A stretch of DNA of 64,000 nucleotides from assembly GCA_900177435.1 (NCBI GenBank), contig FXAI01000006.1, positions 62,001 through 126,000 of the forward strand. The letters run 5' to 3'. Below, piece by piece: positions 46,312 to 55,040 of this stretch. The stretch is from Alteromonadaceae bacterium Bs31. Lineage in GTDB: Bacteria; Pseudomonadota; Gammaproteobacteria; Pseudomonadales; Cellvibrionaceae. The position numbers were made by a program, and so were the translations under genes. Each line of letters opens with the position of its first letter. The first letter of the stretch is position 1. Under the pieces are notes generated by a model, which saw only the letters and a list, made by a program, of their open reading frames with translations, was not told the origin of the DNA and did no database searches.

Positions 46312-47499
46312 ATGCCGGTTGATCGCTTAAAAGTTGTTGCGCGTTTTGATGATGAGCCACTTCATATCGCAGACCTTGGTATTCGTAACGGCCAGGTTTT
46401 CTTTCAATACACTGCCGACGCTCTTGCCTGTGAGCGCTCTTTTTCCCCGGTACATCTTCAGCCAAATACCCAGGTTCAGTCCTTTAAACCCGGTGCGTTA
46501 CCGCCATCCTTTATGGGCTTGCCAGGCCTTTTAGCCGACGCTCTGCCGGATAGCTGGGGTAGAGCGCTGTTTAGGCGCGAACTGGCTAGAAACAATACCT
46601 CCACACGGGGTATGACCGCGCTGGATATACTCTCTTTTATTGGGGAATCCGGGCTTGGGGCCTTGTCTTTCTACCCCTTAGCATTAAGGGAAGGCTCCCA
46701 AAATGCACCTATCACTATGGATGCGATCCTAACTGAGGTGAACCACGCGCAAACCACCACCAGCACTCTTGGCTCAGAGTTTTTAGCGGCCGCGCTACCT
46801 TCTGGCGGTGCGCGGCCAAAGGTGCTTCTGCAAAAAAGCGGCGATAAACTGTATTTTAGCCGTGGGGCGCTGGGTGAGCCGGGTGAGTCCTGGCTGCTAA
46901 AATTTCCTGATAAGAATGATCACCCGGAAGCGGGCCTACAGGAATATCATTACCATCAACTGGCGAAAAAAGCCGGTATAAGGGTGCCAGAGGCAGCGGT
47001 ATGGGGCGAGCGTTATTTCGCAGTGAAACGTTTTGACCGTTGTGGCGATACTCGGCAGCATGTGCACAGTTTATCGGGAATTTTACACCGCGAATTTACT
47101 GACTTTTCCTTAAGCTATGATGATTTTTTTACGCTTACGCGGCAGCTCACTCAATCTGTAGATGAAACTCTCGAAGCCTTTCGCCGAGCAATATTTAATC
47201 GCGTTTTTGAGAACATGGATGACCATGCCAAAAACCACGCATTTACCATGGATCACACTGGCAAGTGGCGACTAAGCCCAGCCTATGACTTAACGCACTC
47301 AACAATACTGGGCATTCATCCTATGGCATGGCTGGGCACGTCAATTGGCTTACCCGCAACGCCAGCCATCGTGGAACAAGCAAGCGCTTTAGGTATCCGT
47401 AAAAAAGCGATTAACGAATGCTTAGAGCATGTGCAGGATTTGCGAGCGGACACTGGCTTATTAAGCCAAAAAGAATGGCTCGATAAGCTAGTGCCATAG
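46312..47499 (+). CDS. hipA: HipA-family serine/threonine kinase toxin
   Basis: This 395-residue kinase of the HipA family in E. coli phosphorylates glutamyl-tRNA synthetase and induces persistence. The HipA N domain is at about 1-110 (FMGLPGLLADALPDSWGRALFRREL). The HipA C kinase domain follows: the glycine-rich/ATP-lysine region SGGARPKVLL ... SWLLKFPDKND, catalytic loop FNRVFENMDDHAKNHAF (Asp and Asn) and metal-binding SPAYDLTHS. All catalytic residues appear intact. The pair is in the accessory region near transposase remnants, consistent with acquisition by transfer. Confidence 0.93.
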   Translation: MPVDRLKVVARFDDEPLHIADLGIRNGQVFFQYTADALACERSFSPVHLQPNTQVQSFKPGALPPSFMGLPGLLADALPDSWGRALFRRELARNNTSTRGMTALDILSFIGESGLGALSFYPLALREGSQNAPITMDAILTEVNHAQTTTSTLGSEFLAAALPSGGARPKVLLQKSGDKLYFSRGALGEPGESWLLKFPDKNDHPEAGLQEYHYHQLAKKAGIRVPEAAVWGERYFAVKRFDRCGDTRQHVHSLSGILHREFTDFSLSYDDFFTLTRQLTQSVDETLEAFRRAIFNRVFENMDDHAKNHAFTMDHTGKWRLSPAYDLTHSTILGIHPMAWLGTSIGLPATPAIVEQASALGIRKKAINECLEHVQDLRADTGLLSQKEWLDKLVP

Positions 47500-47667
47500 C
47501 AGGCCGGAAGCGTTTAGTGTAAGCAAAGGCCATATCAGTTTCTATCCAAACATTTGTTCCTCATTATTTCTCTCAAGCTCTGCCCCACACGGCATTACTT
47601 TACTTTTTTAAGCACATAGACATTTGTGGAGCTAACCAGCTTTTAGCGCTACTTGCATAGCTTAAGC

Positions 47668-47699
47668 TTGACACTCCAATGAGAATGAATATCATTAGC
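47668..47699 (+). promoter_or_regulatory. Fur-box-covered promoter
   Basis: TTGACA (47668-47673) and TATCAT (47690-47695) are spaced by 16 bases. The 19-base GAGAATGAATATCATTAGC (47681-47699) matches the classical Fur consensus at 15 of 19 positions and overlaps the -10 element. Repression by iron-loaded Fur is predicted for the two genes that follow. Confidence 0.8.
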
Positions 47700-47729
47700 G
47701 ATAAGTCTTGTGTATTTCACTGTGAGGAT

Positions 47730-48485
47730 ATGATGAATACGGCACCGGAAGTTCAGCATCTTCTACAGCCTCTGGTCGCTCGTGCCCAGTATAACTGGAG
47801 TTCAAAAGGTTTCCCGGACAGGGCTGCAGAGCATGTGTTACTGCGCTTGGGTGTTACTGCCAGCTTACAGTCCGCCTTTAGCGAACATGATCTTGCTGTG
47901 ATGAGGGCGGCCTGGATAGATGCTAAGGCTCTTTCATTTTTTAATCGCCATCCCGAGAGTTCGGGTATCGAGATTGAGTGTGGTATCAGCACCCGATTCC
48001 ATCGTTTAAGTAACCAATCCAGCTGGCCACGTTTTGCATGGCTCATTACCAGCTCCCAAGATGTTGATAAATGTATAAAGGGTATATTTCCGAGTTTAGA
48101 TAACTTTACAAGTATAGGAAGTAAACATCCGTTCACGGCATGGAAACACGGCCTAATATCGAAGTCCGCAAGCGCAGCATTCATTATTGCTGGCGAGCAA
48201 TCAGCTCTTAGCGGTGATCAGCTGAAGGAGCTGATTGCGAGTTTATTAACTCCGGGTTTGGAGTACCTGCATAAGGTAGAGCTGATTGTCTGTCACCAAA
48301 AAAACAGCTTATCGCAACTTAACTATTGGCAGAGCGAGTTGGAGGTATTGCAGCAATGGTCTCCGCGACAATCATACTTAAAGCGACTAGCCAGCTTTTT
48401 TCCCTTGTTAAAAACCGCTGTAGATAAATCCCAGAGCCTGGCTTCACATCTTAGGCTTAATAATAAAATACAGGTAACTCTATGA
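47730..48485 (+). CDS. Iron-regulated protein of unknown function, possibly a degenerate LCM-type methyltransferase
   Basis: The product has about 251 residues from ATG 47730, which follows GAGGA. The open frame reaches back to 47679, but that start lies inside the Fur box. Parts recall leucine carboxyl methyltransferase-like proteins: KGFPDRAAEHVLL near the start and IEIECGISTRFHRLSNQSSWPRFAWLITSSQDV at the place of the SAM-binding GAGLDTR motif, here degenerate. I would not assign an activity. The stop overlaps the next start by 4 bases. Low-iron expression is inferred from the Fur box. Confidence 0.65.
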   Translation: MMNTAPEVQHLLQPLVARAQYNWSSKGFPDRAAEHVLLRLGVTASLQSAFSEHDLAVMRAAWIDAKALSFFNRHPESSGIEIECGISTRFHRLSNQSSWPRFAWLITSSQDVDKCIKGIFPSLDNFTSIGSKHPFTAWKHGLISKSASAAFIIAGEQSALSGDQLKELIASLLTPGLEYLHKVELIVCHQKNSLSQLNYWQSELEVLQQWSPRQSYLKRLASFFPLLKTAVDKSQSLASHLRLNNKIQVTL

Positions 48486-48958
48486 AATCACGGTATTTTT
48501 GTAATTATCACCTGAAAAAAATTCACAGTAATGAAGTTGAAGCCTGGCAGTCCTGGTCAGCTATGATGCAGCTGGGTGTAAAAGCGTTTGTGGAATGTCG
48601 AGTGGATGCAGCGCGCAATTATCTCTCCGCTGCTCTGGATATATCACTTTTACGCTGTGATTGTGAGGTAAACGAACTATTTTCCGAAACTCACTTCATT
48701 AAACCCGCGGAGTTTTTATTGCGGCTATATGTAGTAGAGGGTGAGTTTGATCGCGCGAGAAATGTACTCAATAAAATCAAGAAAGCCTCTGGGGAAAGCA
48801 ATATTAGTTGCACCTCTATAGCAGAATCTGATGGTTTTCTTTCTAAACAATATGAAGCTATAGAGGCGGAGGAAAAAATATTTTTTACAAGTAGCCGGTG
48901 TTATAAGAGTGCGTATTATAAGGGGTACTTGCTTAACCTTAGCCAGGCACATCATTAG
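48482..48958 (+). CDS. Hypothetical helical-repeat protein in the Fur-controlled unit
   Basis: This 158-residue protein has a TPR-like look: AWQSWSAMMQLGVKAFVECRVDAARNYLSAALDISLLRC and FLLRLYVVEGEFDRARNVLNKIKK resemble paired helices. It has several cysteines (CNYH, RCDCEV, SRCY). It is coupled to the preceding gene by a 4-base overlap (ATGA), so it shares its iron control. No family recognised. Confidence 0.65.
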   Translation: MKSRYFCNYHLKKIHSNEVEAWQSWSAMMQLGVKAFVECRVDAARNYLSAALDISLLRCDCEVNELFSETHFIKPAEFLLRLYVVEGEFDRARNVLNKIKKASGESNISCTSIAESDGFLSKQYEAIEAEEKIFFTSSRCYKSAYYKGYLLNLSQAHH

Positions 48959-49197
48959 GGGTGCTGGTTTACGATAGTGCGGCACTATTTGCAAAACCCT
49001 CGCACCAAATTGAGCGCTGGCTAGACGATGAGCCGATACAGAAAAGGGGGCCTCCATTGGTTGAGACGTTCTAATTTTAGAACACAGAACTATCCCGGTC
49101 ACTACTTCAAAGCCCGCCTTGCTACTGGCCGTTCAGGCCTCGCTGAGAAACTGCCGTTTGAACGTGTATTTCGCGCGGCTATCACACCCTGGGGCGA

Positions 49198-50181
49198 TTA
49201 ATTCCAATTTGATATATCCTGGTAAAAAGGTAGCTCGAAGGGTTCAATGGCTTTTCTTACGCTTTCAATTTCGATGGAGGTCATCATTGAACGCCACTTA
49301 TTTACTTGGTTGCTTGATACTCGCGCATTCCGATTCTTGTCTGCTGGGCGAGTAGTGGTTTCTACAATTCTCGCCTGCACATCATCGGTCCATTCGAGGC
49401 CCAGCTTCTTGTAGAGCGCTCGAAACTGAATAAGTGGATCAAGACAAATATCTTCGTAACGAATCCATATCCATTCGGGGTACTTTTTAGCGACCTGGTT
49501 GACAACATAGTTTTTAATTGCCCATATACCGGAAGACACCTCTATTGGGGTTTTCAAACTTTCCAGATGCGTACCAAGATGGCTGAGATAACTATCCCGT
49601 AGGCGTGGGTTCTCGATTAGTTCGCCCAACCTTCGCCGCTCTTGCTCTTGGATTGCAAGCCGGCCTACCGATGCAATAGAAGGGCAAGGGTGCCTGATAA
49701 TAATGAGTACCTGCGGAGCCCAAACCCTTGCGAGCCACTCAGCAGACAAATAACAGGCGACTTCCTTTACAATGACGCGATAGTTTTTTTCCTTTCGCAG
49801 CGCTAAAGATTTGAGAGAAAAGCTCGCTTGGTCTATAAACTTGCCCGTAAATGCACGGTCCAGACACCAACGAAAATAAGCGTCGTCCTCGTCAGGGGCT
49901 ACAAATCGGCTCCAGACAGAGTCATCTTTTACCCTGCTTATGTCGGGATGGCAGGGTTCTCGGTAGTAAGCAACGCGTGGGGCGTAGCCAAGCGTTCTGC
50001 CGACCCACGACGTTCCTGACCGACCATTACCGAGCAAAGCGATTGGCGGCCCTTTTGGCGAAGCGTTGTTGAGAGAATGATTTATCAGCGATCTTTGGAT
50101 GGGCCAGCTTTTTCTCACTGACCAAGCACTCACCTGGTGAATATTATTAATAATGGAGTGACCTCTAGATAACACAGTCAT
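49198..50181 (-). CDS. Sulfotransferase family protein
   Basis: This PAPS-dependent sulfotransferase-like protein has about 327 residues. The 5'-phosphosulfate loop is PIALLGNGRSGTSWVGRTLGYAP (about residues 45-67 from the chosen start) and the 3'-phosphate site is VLIIIRHPCPSIASV. The frame is open to 50265, but ATG 50181 has GAGGGG 6 bases upstream and fits the family. The acceptor is unknown; cell-surface sugars or small molecules are possible. It stands alone with a long gene-free region upstream. Confidence 0.85.
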   Translation of the reverse strand: MTVLSRGHSIINNIHQVSAWSVRKSWPIQRSLINHSLNNASPKGPPIALLGNGRSGTSWVGRTLGYAPRVAYYREPCHPDISRVKDDSVWSRFVAPDEDDAYFRWCLDRAFTGKFIDQASFSLKSLALRKEKNYRVIVKEVACYLSAEWLARVWAPQVLIIIRHPCPSIASVGRLAIQEQERRRLGELIENPRLRDSYLSHLGTHLESLKTPIEVSSGIWAIKNYVVNQVAKKYPEWIWIRYEDICLDPLIQFRALYKKLGLEWTDDVQARIVETTTRPADKNRNARVSSNQVNKWRSMMTSIEIESVRKAIEPFELPFYQDISNWN

Positions 50182-51849
50182 GGTTCGCCCCTCATATCTA
50201 AGGTAAAAAATTGGTATTCGTGTATAGGACGTCTGGTAGACGTTACGGAGCGGTTTGCTTATCAATCGATTCTTGGCTATCAGCGTTCGCTTAACTCTAC
50301 ATCTTAGTAAAGTTCATAAAACCCGCCCGACGTCCGATGCATAAAGATATGGCGCAACTATTCACTTTAGTTATATTTATTGCCGCTTAGAAAAATATCA
50401 TCTTCGGTTTTGGCTTTATATCTGATGATGGTTAACCTGGCAATTCAATCAGGCGCCAAAAAAAGATATATTTTTGCTTTGTTACTTGGTAATCAATGCA
50501 AGTGTTAAATGTTTTACACTCCATTAACCAATAGTGTCACGTCGCATTGCAGAATAATTATTTGGCTAAATGCCAAGTTTGGTTAAACCCCGCATACACA
50601 AGCTAAAAATTGACTCTTTTGGATCAGAAGGATGAACCCGGCACGAGAAGCTAAATACGTTAAGGCTAGAATCATGACGCGACTCGTATTTTTTTTCGCC
50701 TAGAGATAAACGAGAACACGTAAGCCCCACTTTCTTTGCCAAGTGAGAACGTGAACATTATTTTATGTCATACCGGATTCTCGAGGGATCGCATACAGAA
50801 TGCAGTTAGATACGTTTTCGGATTTCAAATGCTGTCGACATGCAAAAATATGAAAATAGGAAAGACAGGGTTATAGTAGTGGGTAAATAGTGATTTAACA
50901 TGGCGCAAGAGTGTTTGCTGTGGCGCACATGTTTGCCGGTCAGATCTATAATGCCGAGATGAGACAATGCTGGTTGTTAAAATATGCGCTCTTTATTCAT
51001 GGTTGGCCATTGTTGACTCGATTTGTTGGTAAACTTTGACCCCATTTATTTTTGATTTGTGAGGCTTGTAAAGCCTCTAAAGCCTCTAAAGCCTCTAAAG
51101 CCTCTAAAGCCTCTAAAGATAAGTGAGTTGAGTGCAATAACATTTTTGGATGATTCATCGATCCGTGCATTTGTAAACGTTTCCATAAGTCATATTTTCT
51201 GCTTCTAAGCAATAAAATGTCCCGGCTATTAAATGCTATGACAGCTAATTAGGTGGTATTAATTCTGGGAATAATAAATAAAATATTAAGTGTGTCGTTT
51301 AAAGGTTTGCCAATGGTAGTTTAATTAATCTTTATTGCTGATTTAGCTTTTAATGAAATCGCTGAAATCGCAAACTATCAGCGTCTAGATTCGACTTTGA
51401 CAGTATTGGTTGGTGTGATTGTTTAGGTCAAGTGTCCCGTTTCTGATGGCAGCGCTCAGTTTAGGGTTGGAGTCACCGACCAGTAGCATAAAAATATTGA
51501 GTTTAATCTGATGTTAAACGTTAAATAGTGTTTGCCCTTGTAGGGGAATTCATTAAAAACGGCGAAGAAAGTAGAGTCGTTTATTGATGAAAGTAGATCA
51601 AAAGCAAAGTCGATATCGCTTAGGTACCGATGCCAAAGATCCACAGTTGTCTGCAGGAGAGTGGGGCGAGAGGGGAGATACAATTTTCCCCAGGAGTGGG
51701 TGGCAGAATTAAGGCTAGACGTAAATATCTGTCGCAGGAAATATTGACGATATAGATTTAATTACTCCATTTATATTCGAGTTGGCTTGGTAGTTGAAGA
51801 AAAAAGTAGTAGCAATTTCTATGGTGCTAAAAAATGAGGAAAACTAGTT
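50182..51849. other. Long AT-rich gene-poor stretch
   Basis: 1.67 kb without a convincing gene. It contains the upstream region of the sulfotransferase, a TTGGC-N5-GCCAA palindrome (50572-50586) and the nonamer repeat at 51070. On the minus strand about 51456-51760 is open for about 100 codons with protein-like text (HSWGKLYLPSRPTLLQ ... FFAVFNEFPYKGKHYLTFN) but only a TTG start at 51683, perhaps a gene fragment. The composition is clearly more AT-rich than the core. Confidence 0.4.
51070..51118. repeat. Nonamer tandem repeat AAAGCCTCT x5
   Basis: Five perfect copies of AAAGCCTCT (51070-51114) are followed by a partial AAAG. The preceding GAGGCTT (51061-51067) is complementary to each unit, so alternative hairpins can form. 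The period of nine keeps frame in any overlapping reading frame, but the minus-strand frame here (50997-51212) does not otherwise look coding. Confidence 0.9.
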
Positions 51850-51906
51850 ATGTCAAATCCAAAATAAAGTCACAGAGGGTTTTACCAAAAATACGTTGAC
51901 GGGGAT

Positions 51907-52344
51907 ATGGTACCTATGATCGATGAATTTACAGGTGAGCACGCAACCATTCAGTTTGATCTTAGCTGCGATGTTTATGTCTGGAAGCGCCAAGCTGTTG
52001 CCGAAGAAGGCGGAGGTGAACATGGACACCTTCATTATAATGCTGCGATATCTATGGGCTACGAATACGGGGTGTTTACTTGGGAGGAGCATGGGCCTTG
52101 GCATGGGAAAAATGTACCTTGGTCTAGAAACGAGTACGTACCTTGGAATGAGGGCGAGGGCCCTTGGGAAACGGGCTGTGTGTCAGGAGCTTGTACCACT
52201 GAGTTAGGCGATATAATCGAACCCGGAAAGGGCCAGCGTAAGGCTGTTACTCACGGTCATGGTGAGGACCAAGGGAATGACGTCGGCTATTTACTCGATC
52301 ATAGCGGCATGTTTTTGAAGATAATTGACATTGAATACGAATAA
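51907..52344 (+). CDS. Unusual Trp/Pro/Gly/His-rich protein, probably 5'-truncated gene
   Basis: A 145-residue product of unknown family. The middle has spaced Trp-Pro elements (HGPWHGKNVPW, EYVPWNEGEGPWE), a His-rich EHGHLHYNAA and a later THGHGEDQ. In the same frame a better start exists at ATG 51850 with GAGGA 9 bases before it (51836-51840), but its sixth codon is TAA (51865-51867). The codons between that stop and 51907 read SHRGFYQKYVDGD, which looks coding. Translation may thus be lost, or restart at ATG 51907 or 51916, which have only GGGG nearby. Treat as a possible recent pseudogene. Confidence 0.6.
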   Translation: MVPMIDEFTGEHATIQFDLSCDVYVWKRQAVAEEGGGEHGHLHYNAAISMGYEYGVFTWEEHGPWHGKNVPWSRNEYVPWNEGEGPWETGCVSGACTTELGDIIEPGKGQRKAVTHGHGEDQGNDVGYLLDHSGMFLKIIDIEYE

Positions 52345-52516
52345 AAGTGAGCGACATTAAAATGGAAAATCGTTCGCTAGTTCGATAATCTGAAAATTAT
52401 CAGTCCTTCCATATTGGGATTCTTGTTGATAGAGAGCTGACATAAGGTCGGTGAAACACTGCGCTTGCATAAGCGCCACTCGTACGAGACTTTCCTTTTT
52501 TTACTCCAACGCGGAA

Positions 52517-52550
52517 AAACTGGAGCACCGATAGTTTAGTGCTCCAGTTT
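52517..52550. terminator. Strong hairpin, terminator-like
   Basis: AAACTGGAGCAC (52517-52528) and GTGCTCCAGTTT (52539-52550) are a perfect 12-bp inverted repeat. On the minus strand the stem is followed by TTTTTCC; on the plus strand by only TTT. It may end transcription from either side in this gene-poor interval. The rest of 52345-52620 shows no gene. Confidence 0.6.
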
Positions 52551-52627
52551 GATGCATCTAGTCGGGAGTAATTCGCATTAGACAATCAAATCAATACTAG
52601 ACGCACAATTTAGTAACTCACAGGTAA

Positions 52628-52900
52628 AATATTTAATCGAGGGTATCTGGCCTCGGATGAATTCATTGGGCACGCCTAATGGCAAATGGTGGACGAGCAA
52701 TCGTTAGACGATATTCTCAAGCCGCAAAAACCGGCGTCGGTAAAACCCTTGATTCATTCTGTTAAGCAGTATCCGCGGGTTGGAGGTATGACGAAACCTT
52801 AACTTGAGTGGCCACTATATTTAGTTAAAGTTGGCGAGGCTTATGGTGTGAGTTATGCCACGGTGAGTAGGGCGGTTAAACATAAGGCAGCCTCGTCTCA
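52628..52900 (+). pseudogene. Remnant of RAYT-like (REP-associated) transposase, copy 2
   Basis: Broken frames on the plus strand give the C-terminal end of a REP-associated tyrosine transposase: GYLASDEFIGHA, then DEQSLDDILKPQKPASVKPLIHSVKQYPR, then after stops and a frame change VGEAYGVSYATVSRAVKHK. The last part matches the family's terminal helix-turn-helix (IGEHFGVSYSTVSRAVK type). The catalytic HUH and Tyr part is gone. Sequence to 53018 beyond it shows nothing else. Confidence 0.65.
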
Positions 52901-53018
52901 ACGACGAGGGAGCGTGTTTATTTTTCTTATCAGTGGCGTAAAGCTTTTGAATTAAGCTAAGGTGGCTCAAGCGTATCTCTATTAGCGTCGTGCTTACCTG
53001 GGATAGGTTCGCTTGGTA

Positions 53019-53040
53019 ATTACAGTATTCTTACTGTAAT
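53019..53040 (-). terminator. Hairpin after the long DUF4105 gene
   Basis: ATTACAGTA (53019-53027) and TACTGTAAT (53032-53040) form a perfect 9-bp stem with a 4-base loop, 24 bases beyond the minus-strand gene. No T-tract follows, so the terminator role is likely by position only. Confidence 0.5.
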
Positions 53041-53063
53041 CGTTAACTGATCAACATTTGCAG

Positions 53064-54968
53064 TTAAAAATATACGGAAAATCCAATATCTACTTTCTGT
53101 GTGAGCCCTTGTTCGAAGTAGAAAAGAACGTCACTATTTTTTGACAGCCGAAAACGTGCTTCGATTTCCAGTAAGTCGTAGGAGTTGGTTTGATCTGTTT
53201 CGTGTTTAAACTCAGCTCTCCATTTAATACGAGCATTCATTTGGCCAAATATACCAATTTGAGGGGCAAGTGAAAGCTCTGCATTGGTAGCAAAATTTCT
53301 ATTTATATATGCATTAAGCATCGCGTAAAAAACAACGCTAGAATTAAGTTCCCATGCGCTACCGTAACCAGCGCCAATGTTAAGTGTTTTGCAGTGCTGG
53401 CACGCAATAGCTTTATCGCTATAGTTTAATGTTAGAGCCCAACTATAAGGAGAGTCTCCTGGTAAACCGGTTGTTCTTGGGTTGATGGCGCGAATACTAA
53501 GTACATCTAGAGAATCTAGGCTTACTGTGCCTTTTTCGTTAACGTACCAAGTTGAGTCTATGAAGCTGAGTGCTGAATATTTTGCCTGGTTTGAGCCAAA
53601 AGAAAGGGCGTCATACTGAAGGGGCCTATATTGTAATGTTCCATATGAATTTCCGTTGAGTGTTCCTATTGTGGTGCGTAGCATTGAGCTAAGGGGATCT
53701 TTGTGCGGTGGATTTTTTTCTGTGTATAGGACGGTAGTATTTTCACTCGGGTTGCCAACGCTTAGCTGTAAACGATCTTTAAGAATTCTATTTCGTAATT
53801 CTATCGAGTTCCGTTCATGATTTGGCGTTGCTTTTAGCAGGTTTGAGTAGTCTAGCAAAACCAGGAGAACTTCTTTTTTAGCGGTTTCCTCCAGCTCGTA
53901 AAACCTTTCGGGCTCTTCGGTGACATAAGACTTGAGCGCCAATTTGTTTCCTTTGCTCAGCGAATTAAAACGGGATGTGAAGCGTGTATATCTCGACGGA
54001 TGATAGCTGATACGTTTAATTAGCCCGTTTGTTTCGTCTAATTGATGTAGTTTGTGAAACATTTCCGAGGGTAAAACCCAAGGTCTTCCTCTTGAATATA
54101 GCTTTTCTTCGTGCGTCAATGATTCCAGTAGAGAGGCAATTGCGGAGCCGCAATTCTTGATTGTGAAATAGTAGGTAAATTTATTGGGCATAAGTTCCCA
54201 AAGCTGTTTAGTGAGCATTTGAATTTGTTCTGGGTTCAAATTTAACTCGTACTCCCACAAATCTCTTAACTGGCTTTCTCCATAATTGTGGTTTTTATGG
54301 TAGAACTTTTGGTCCGAGTACCCAGCGCTATAACCACCAAATAAACCTTTGCTAATATAGATTAGAGCGTTCTCGTTTTCTGGGATAACGGCACCATAAT
54401 CAATAGTGGTGTCAAAGAGTTCTGATCTTTCACTTTGAGATGTATTAAATCGGATTAGTGCGTGCCCAAAAAAAGACGCTGGATTTTCCATGTAACCATT
54501 CGCAAAAAATAAGCTGATTGACTGGGTTTTTCCTTGATTAGCCCATTTCCAGTAGCGGCTGCAAGATTCGATCGGAAGGTCCACACCTGGCCAGTTTAGT
54601 TTTTGTTTTAGCCAGGTGTAGCGTGCTGGAAAAATGCATCGCGGGTGCTTGTTGGGGTCGTCGGTAATAGGGGTGTAAAATGCTCTTAGTGTAGCTTCGA
54701 GCTCCACGGCGGGATTTGAAGCGCCGTTTTCTGAGAGGAAAAATGTCTCTGATGTCACCCCGCTTTGTGTGGTTTTTCCGGATGGAAGGGTGTCGTATTG
54801 CAGTAGCCTAGACCAGTATGGTGCTTTGTGTAGTTCGTATAGTTGCGCCTCGTTTACAAGGGCTTGTAACTCTTTGGCATGCGTTTGTGCCAAAGCTGGT
54901 TGCGAGCATACACAAAATAATATTGTGATTTTCGCGATTACCCCGATATAAAAACTAGTGTTATTCAA
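53064..54968 (-). CDS. DUF4105 (Lnb N-terminal) exported protein with C-terminal outer-membrane-like region
   Basis: This 634-residue exported protein has a signal peptide to about residue 28 (CSQPALA). The DUF4105 domain is at about 130-320 (RYKWANQ-like core, FFANGYMENPASFFGHALIRFN, DTTIDYGAVIPENENALIYISKGLFGGYSAGYSDQKFYHKNHNYGESQLRDLWEYELNL, YYFTIKNCGSAIASLLE with the conserved Cys). A beta-rich C-terminal part follows (400-634), ending ...KVDIGFSVYF with a terminal Phe, as in outer-membrane barrels. It is followed upstream by a DUF3015 gene on the same strand, a pairing seen in other gammaproteobacteria. Activity unknown. Confidence 0.87.
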   Translation of the reverse strand: MNNTSFYIGVIAKITILFCVCSQPALAQTHAKELQALVNEAQLYELHKAPYWSRLLQYDTLPSGKTTQSGVTSETFFLSENGASNPAVELEATLRAFYTPITDDPNKHPRCIFPARYTWLKQKLNWPGVDLPIESCSRYWKWANQGKTQSISLFFANGYMENPASFFGHALIRFNTSQSERSELFDTTIDYGAVIPENENALIYISKGLFGGYSAGYSDQKFYHKNHNYGESQLRDLWEYELNLNPEQIQMLTKQLWELMPNKFTYYFTIKNCGSAIASLLESLTHEEKLYSRGRPWVLPSEMFHKLHQLDETNGLIKRISYHPSRYTRFTSRFNSLSKGNKLALKSYVTEEPERFYELEETAKKEVLLVLLDYSNLLKATPNHERNSIELRNRILKDRLQLSVGNPSENTTVLYTEKNPPHKDPLSSMLRTTIGTLNGNSYGTLQYRPLQYDALSFGSNQAKYSALSFIDSTWYVNEKGTVSLDSLDVLSIRAINPRTTGLPGDSPYSWALTLNYSDKAIACQHCKTLNIGAGYGSAWELNSSVVFYAMLNAYINRNFATNAELSLAPQIGIFGQMNARIKWRAEFKHETDQTNSYDLLEIEARFRLSKNSDVLFYFEQGLTQKVDIGFSVYF

Positions 54969-55040
54969 AATATACGGAGTGAAATAATGAGTTATTTAAA
55001 GGAGAAAGCGGGTATATAAAACACCCGCTTGAACGGGAGG

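Noticed and set aside
50997-51212. Protein with EALEALEALEAL repeat on the minus strand
   Set aside because: The repeat is a by-product of the nonamer DNA repeat; no ribosome site and the rest of the frame is not protein-like.
52674-52714. attC-like site (CGCCTAAT ... CGTTAGACG) near a tyrosine recombinase
   Set aside because: Only about 40 bases long and it lies inside the decayed transposase frame, whose protein text explains it; the recombinase is 3 kb away and is not clearly of the integron type.
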